This document shows positions 47,782 to 50,780 of a stretch of 50,780 nt of DNA, piece after piece. The stretch's first letter is position 1; each line of letters opens with the position of its first letter. The notes below the pieces were generated by a model that saw only the letters and a list, made by a program, of their open reading frames with translations, searched no databases and was not told the origin of the DNA. Made by a program: the position numbers and the translations under genes. Source of the DNA: Acidaminococcaceae bacterium (GTDB lineage: Bacteria > Bacillota > Negativicutes > Acidaminococcales > Acidaminococcaceae); NCBI GenBank assembly GCA_022484685.1, contig JAKVKY010000010.1:1-50780 (forward strand), read 5' to 3'.

Positions 47782-48654
47782 GTGGAAGCAGCGTTTACAC
47801 AGAAAAAGCTAAGCGAGTTGACGTTTGCCATTATCGGGCTGGGCCTGATTGGCGGTTCGTACGCCAAGGCTCTGCGGCGGCTGGGCGTGAAGCATATCCT
47901 GGGTCTGGATATCAGCCGGGGTATTGCCAAGGCCTGTCTCAATGCCCATATGATTGACGAGATCGTGGAGAGCGGCAGTCCGGCCCTGGGTAAGGCCGAG
48001 GTCATCATCTGCTGCGTCTATCCGGGAGCTATCCTGGAGTTTGTGCGGCATAACGCGGCGCATTTTCAGCCGGGTACGCTCTTTACGGATGCCACCGGGA
48101 TTAAAGGACGGCTGCCGGAACAGGTGCAGGCGCTTGTGCCGGCCGGCTGCGAATTTTTAGCCGGACATCCCATGGCAGGACGGCAGGGCAGCGGTCTGGG
48201 CATGGCGGCGGCCGAGATCTTTGACGGCGCCAATTATATTATCGTCCCCGCTGCGCATAATACGCCGGCGGCCATTGTCTGGCTGGAAAATTTTGCCAAG
48301 GCTCTGGGCTGCAAATGTACGGTCAAGATTTCCGCGGCGGAACATGACAGCATCATCGCTTATACCAGCGACCTGCCCCATATTTTGGCGGTGTCCCTGG
48401 TGAACAGCGCTTCCTTCACGGAACATACGAAATATTTTATCGCCGGCAGCTTTAAGGATGCCACCCGGGTGGCGGATATTAATCCGGACCTGTGGAGCGA
48501 TTTGTTCCTGGCCAATAAGGAGAATACCCTGGCCGAGATCCGCAAGTATCAGGAGCAACTGGCGCGCTGGACCCGGGCCCTGGAACAGGACGATGCGGCG
48601 GCGCTGCAGGCCATGATGCAGGAGGCCGGTCCCAAGCGCCGGGAGTTATACTGA
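47782..48654 (+). CDS. tyrA: Prephenate dehydrogenase
   Basis: Oxidises and decarboxylates prephenate to 4-hydroxyphenylpyruvate for tyrosine synthesis. The 290-residue protein has the dinucleotide-binding loop IIGLGLIGGSYAKAL (about 18-32). It also has VIICCVYPGAILEF, the active-site region FLAGHPMAGRQGSGL with the conserved His, and a helical dimer domain (AEHDSIIAYTSDLPHILAVS). There is no C-terminal ACT domain, so it is the short form. The start is GTG 47782 after GAGGAGGAAG. The spacer before it (147 bases) is rich in short GGTAGGAAGGTAG-like repeats. Confidence 0.95.
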   Translation: MEAAFTQKKLSELTFAIIGLGLIGGSYAKALRRLGVKHILGLDISRGIAKACLNAHMIDEIVESGSPALGKAEVIICCVYPGAILEFVRHNAAHFQPGTLFTDATGIKGRLPEQVQALVPAGCEFLAGHPMAGRQGSGLGMAAAEIFDGANYIIVPAAHNTPAAIVWLENFAKALGCKCTVKISAAEHDSIIAYTSDLPHILAVSLVNSASFTEHTKYFIAGSFKDATRVADINPDLWSDLFLANKENTLAEIRKYQEQLARWTRALEQDDAAALQAMMQEAGPKRRELY

Positions 48655-48690
48655 CAGCAGACGAAGACGGTTCGTCTCGAGGATGGAAGC

Positions 48691-49749
48691 ATGGAAGAGG
48701 TAAAAGTTAATTTAGGTCCTAAAAGTTATAACATCGCTATTACCGCCGGCCTTGTGGACCAGGTTGGTCCCAGGCTGCGCGCGCTGTTATCTCAGAGCGA
48801 GACGGCGGCGGTGATCACGGACAGCAATGTGGGTCCCTTGTACGGGGAGCGGCTGGCGCGCAGCCTGCGCCAGGCCGGTTTCCAAGTGGTGACGCTGACC
48901 TTCCCGGCGGGGGAGCAGAGCAAGAACCTGGCTACCCTGACGGAATTGTACACCGGCCTGGCCAAGGCCGGCCTTACCAGGAGCGACGTGGTGGTAGCGT
49001 TAGGCGGCGGCGTGACGGGGGACATGGCAGGTCTGGCGGCGGCTACGTTCCTTAGGGGCGTGGCCTTTGTGCAGGTACCCACTTCGCTCTTAGCCATGGT
49101 GGATAGCAGCGTGGGCGGCAAAGTGGCGGTAGATCTGCCGGCAGGCAAGAACCTGGTAGGCGCGTTCTATCAGCCCAAGGCTGTCTATATTGATCCGGCG
49201 GTACTTAAGACTTTGCCGGTACGCTTTTTTAACGACGGCATGGCCGAAGTTATTAAATACGGCTGCATCAAGGATGCGGCGCTGTTCGCCCGGCTGGAGG
49301 CGCTGGCGCCGGCAGAGATGGACAAGGCGCTGCCCGGTATTATCGCTACCTGCTGCAACATCAAGGCCCGTATCGTGGAAGCCGACGAGTTTGATAACGG
49401 CGACCGCATGGTCCTGAACTTTGGTCATACCCTGGGCCACGCGGTAGAAAAGACCTATCATTACGCTAAATATTCCCACGGGGAAGCCGTAGGTATCGGC
49501 ATGCTGGCTTTTACCAGGGCGGCCGAGGCGAAAGGACAGACGGCTCCTGGCACGGCGGCCAGGCTGGCCAATATCCTGCAGCAGTATCATCTGCCGTTAA
49601 CGGCGGCGGTGACACCGGCGGAATTTTTAGCGGCGGTCCAGCTGGATAAGAAGAAAAAAGGTCATCAGCTGACCATCGTGCTCCTGCGGCAGATAGGCGA
49701 GAGTTTTTTACAAAAAATAGCTTTTCAGGAGATTGCCGCTTATCTGTAG
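48691..49749 (+). CDS. aroB: 3-dehydroquinate synthase
   Basis: Converts DAHP to 3-dehydroquinate using NAD+ and a metal ion, the second shikimate step. The 352-residue protein shows ITDSNVGPLYGERL, FPAGEQSKNLATL, VALGGGVTGDMAGLAAATFL, VPTSLLAMVDSSVGGKVAVD, NDGMAEVIKYGCIKD and the metal-binding LNFGHTLGHAVEK. Length is standard. It follows tyrA after 36 bases, consistent with one transcript. Confidence 0.97.
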   Translation: MEEVKVNLGPKSYNIAITAGLVDQVGPRLRALLSQSETAAVITDSNVGPLYGERLARSLRQAGFQVVTLTFPAGEQSKNLATLTELYTGLAKAGLTRSDVVVALGGGVTGDMAGLAAATFLRGVAFVQVPTSLLAMVDSSVGGKVAVDLPAGKNLVGAFYQPKAVYIDPAVLKTLPVRFFNDGMAEVIKYGCIKDAALFARLEALAPAEMDKALPGIIATCCNIKARIVEADEFDNGDRMVLNFGHTLGHAVEKTYHYAKYSHGEAVGIGMLAFTRAAEAKGQTAPGTAARLANILQQYHLPLTAAVTPAEFLAAVQLDKKKKGHQLTIVLLRQIGESFLQKIAFQEIAAYL

Positions 49750-49853
49750 GCAGCGGGTAAGCTTTGTCGGGCGCAGGTTCGTACCCGGCAACAGCTGGAA
49801 TAGTGGGAAAGACGGCAGAGTGTTAGCAGAGTAGCAGCAGAAGGAGTTTTGCC

Positions 49854-50780
49854 ATGGCAACCGTAAGAATCACGCCGGCCCCTTTACAAGGCACGGTACA
49901 GGTACCCAGCAGTAAAAGCATGGGGCACCGGAATATTATCTGCGCCGGCTTAAGCGGCGGCGTCAGCACCGTGGACAATATCACGCTGTCGGCGGATATC
50001 ACGGCGACGAATAACTGCCTGCAGGCGCTGGGGGTGGAAGTGCTCAGTCTGCCGTCCCGGTTTAGCGGCCGGCAGGCTTTTAGTTATCGTACCCGGCTGC
50101 CGCTCAAGATTACACGGCCGGTCTGGGATTGCGGAGAGTCCGGTTCCACCCTGCGCTTTTTTATCCCGGTGGCGGCGACCCTGGGCGGCGTTACTTTTGT
50201 GGGCCACGGCAAATTAGGCAGCCGGCCCCTGGACCCTTACTACCGGATTTTTGCGGAGCAGGGTCTGGCGTATACGACGGGACCGGCAGGACATCTGCCT
50301 TTAACCTTGCAGGGAAAACTGCAGCCCGGTAACTTCGTGCTGCGGGGCGATGTCAGCTCCCAGTTTGTGTCCGGTTTACTCTTTGCCCTGCCTTTATTGC
50401 CCGGGACATCTAAAATAAAAGTTTTGCCGCCGGTGGAGTCAGCCAGTTATATCGGCCTGACCCTGGCGGCTTTGCGTCGTTTCGGCATCCGGATTGAGGA
50501 GCAGCCGGACTATACGTATCTGGTACCCGGCCGGCAGCAGTACCGCAGCCCGGAGGGCCGCATCCTGGTGGAAGGCGACTGGTCCCAGGCGGCGTTCTGG
50601 CTGGCGGCGGGCACCCTGAGCGGGGCGGTTACCTGCCGGGGACTGGCGGCGACATCCTTACAAGGTGACAAAGCCATCGCTTCCATCCTGACACAGCTGG
50701 GAGGACGGCTGAACTGGGACGCCGCGCAGCAGGAACTGACGGCGGTACCGGCAGCTACCCACGGCGGCGTTATCCCGGCG
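49854..50780 (+). CDS. aroA: 5-enolpyruvylshikimate-3-phosphate synthase, 3' end outside the window
   Basis: Transfers enolpyruvate from PEP to shikimate 3-phosphate. The first 309 codons are present and the frame runs open to the window edge; a full enzyme has about 420-440 residues. Motifs seen are VQVPSSKSMGHRNIICA, DCGESGSTLRFFIPVAA, GKLGSRPLDPYYRIF and RGDVSSQFVSGLLFALPLL. The loop LGSRPL, in place of the LRxRPM or L(G)xRPM seen elsewhere, and overall divergence suggest a class II-like enzyme, but I cannot assign class firmly. ATG 49854 follows AAGGAG. Confidence 0.95.
   Translation, partial: MATVRITPAPLQGTVQVPSSKSMGHRNIICAGLSGGVSTVDNITLSADITATNNCLQALGVEVLSLPSRFSGRQAFSYRTRLPLKITRPVWDCGESGSTLRFFIPVAATLGGVTFVGHGKLGSRPLDPYYRIFAEQGLAYTTGPAGHLPLTLQGKLQPGNFVLRGDVSSQFVSGLLFALPLLPGTSKIKVLPPVESASYIGLTLAALRRFGIRIEEQPDYTYLVPGRQQYRSPEGRILVEGDWSQAAFWLAAGTLSGAVTCRGLAATSLQGDKAIASILTQLGGRLNWDAAQQELTAVPAATHGGVIPA

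Overview
The window looks like a chromosome segment of a diderm Firmicute (class Negativicutes, for example a Phascolarctobacterium or Acidaminococcus relative; the genus is inference). The genes carry strong AAGGAGG-type ribosome binding sites and Firmicute signatures (YvrJ, DUF1659, DUF2922, RsfS, YqeK, an LCP protein). A giant autotransporter with a C-terminal beta-barrel nevertheless requires an outer membrane. Most of the window is GC-rich. The first 2.4 kb and about 5.28-5.82 kb are clearly AT-rich.

Layout. (1) 0.27-2.4 kb: AT-rich restriction-modification pair, a C5-cytosine methyltransferase and a NotI-type endonuclease. (2) 2.5-7.25 kb: two divergent operons. Leftward runs a sigma-70-like factor followed by three repeat or hypothetical proteins. 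Rightward runs an amidase, DUF1659, DUF2922 and the small membrane protein YvrJ. The 556-bp gap between them holds a near-perfect symmetric dyad whose arms look like two outward-facing copies of one unusual promoter, plus three copies of a small palindrome. This is the best candidate for an undescribed system: an alternative sigma factor driving a lysin/holin-like cassette. (3) 7.26-7.75 kb: remnant of a carboxylase/decarboxylase gene. (4) 8.0-14.7 kb: AIDA-like autotransporter adhesin of about 2,214 residues built from 18-residue repeats. (5) 14.7-15.5 kb: HicAB toxin-antitoxin. (6) 15.6-15.9 kb: rod-shaped structured RNA candidate, possibly 6S-like, upstream of rarA. (7) 17.4-25.5 kb: hybrid kinase, Na+/solute symporter, phosphatase, DUF4405 cytochrome, SYLF protein, esterase and a Vat/CatB-type acetyltransferase.

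(8) 25.6-37.6 kb: housekeeping block with obgE, proB, proA, a tyrosine phosphatase, a MacAB-like efflux set, nadD, yqeK, an LCP protein, rsfS and a CvfB-like S1 protein. (9) 37.8-44.9 kb: VOC protein, GNAT protein, BvgS-like hybrid kinase, LytTR two-component pair and a TauE/SafE permease. (10) 45.0-50.8 kb: aromatic amino acid operon, with two tandem DAHP synthases, tyrA, aroB and a truncated aroA running off the window. It is preceded by a Tyr/Phe-rich leader peptide and a terminator/antiterminator pair, i.e. classical ribosome-mediated attenuation.

No tRNA, rRNA, CRISPR array, insertion sequence or integrase was recognised. Starts were chosen by Shine-Dalgarno spacing, so several differ from the longest open frame. 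All family names come from motif recognition by eye; no search was run.
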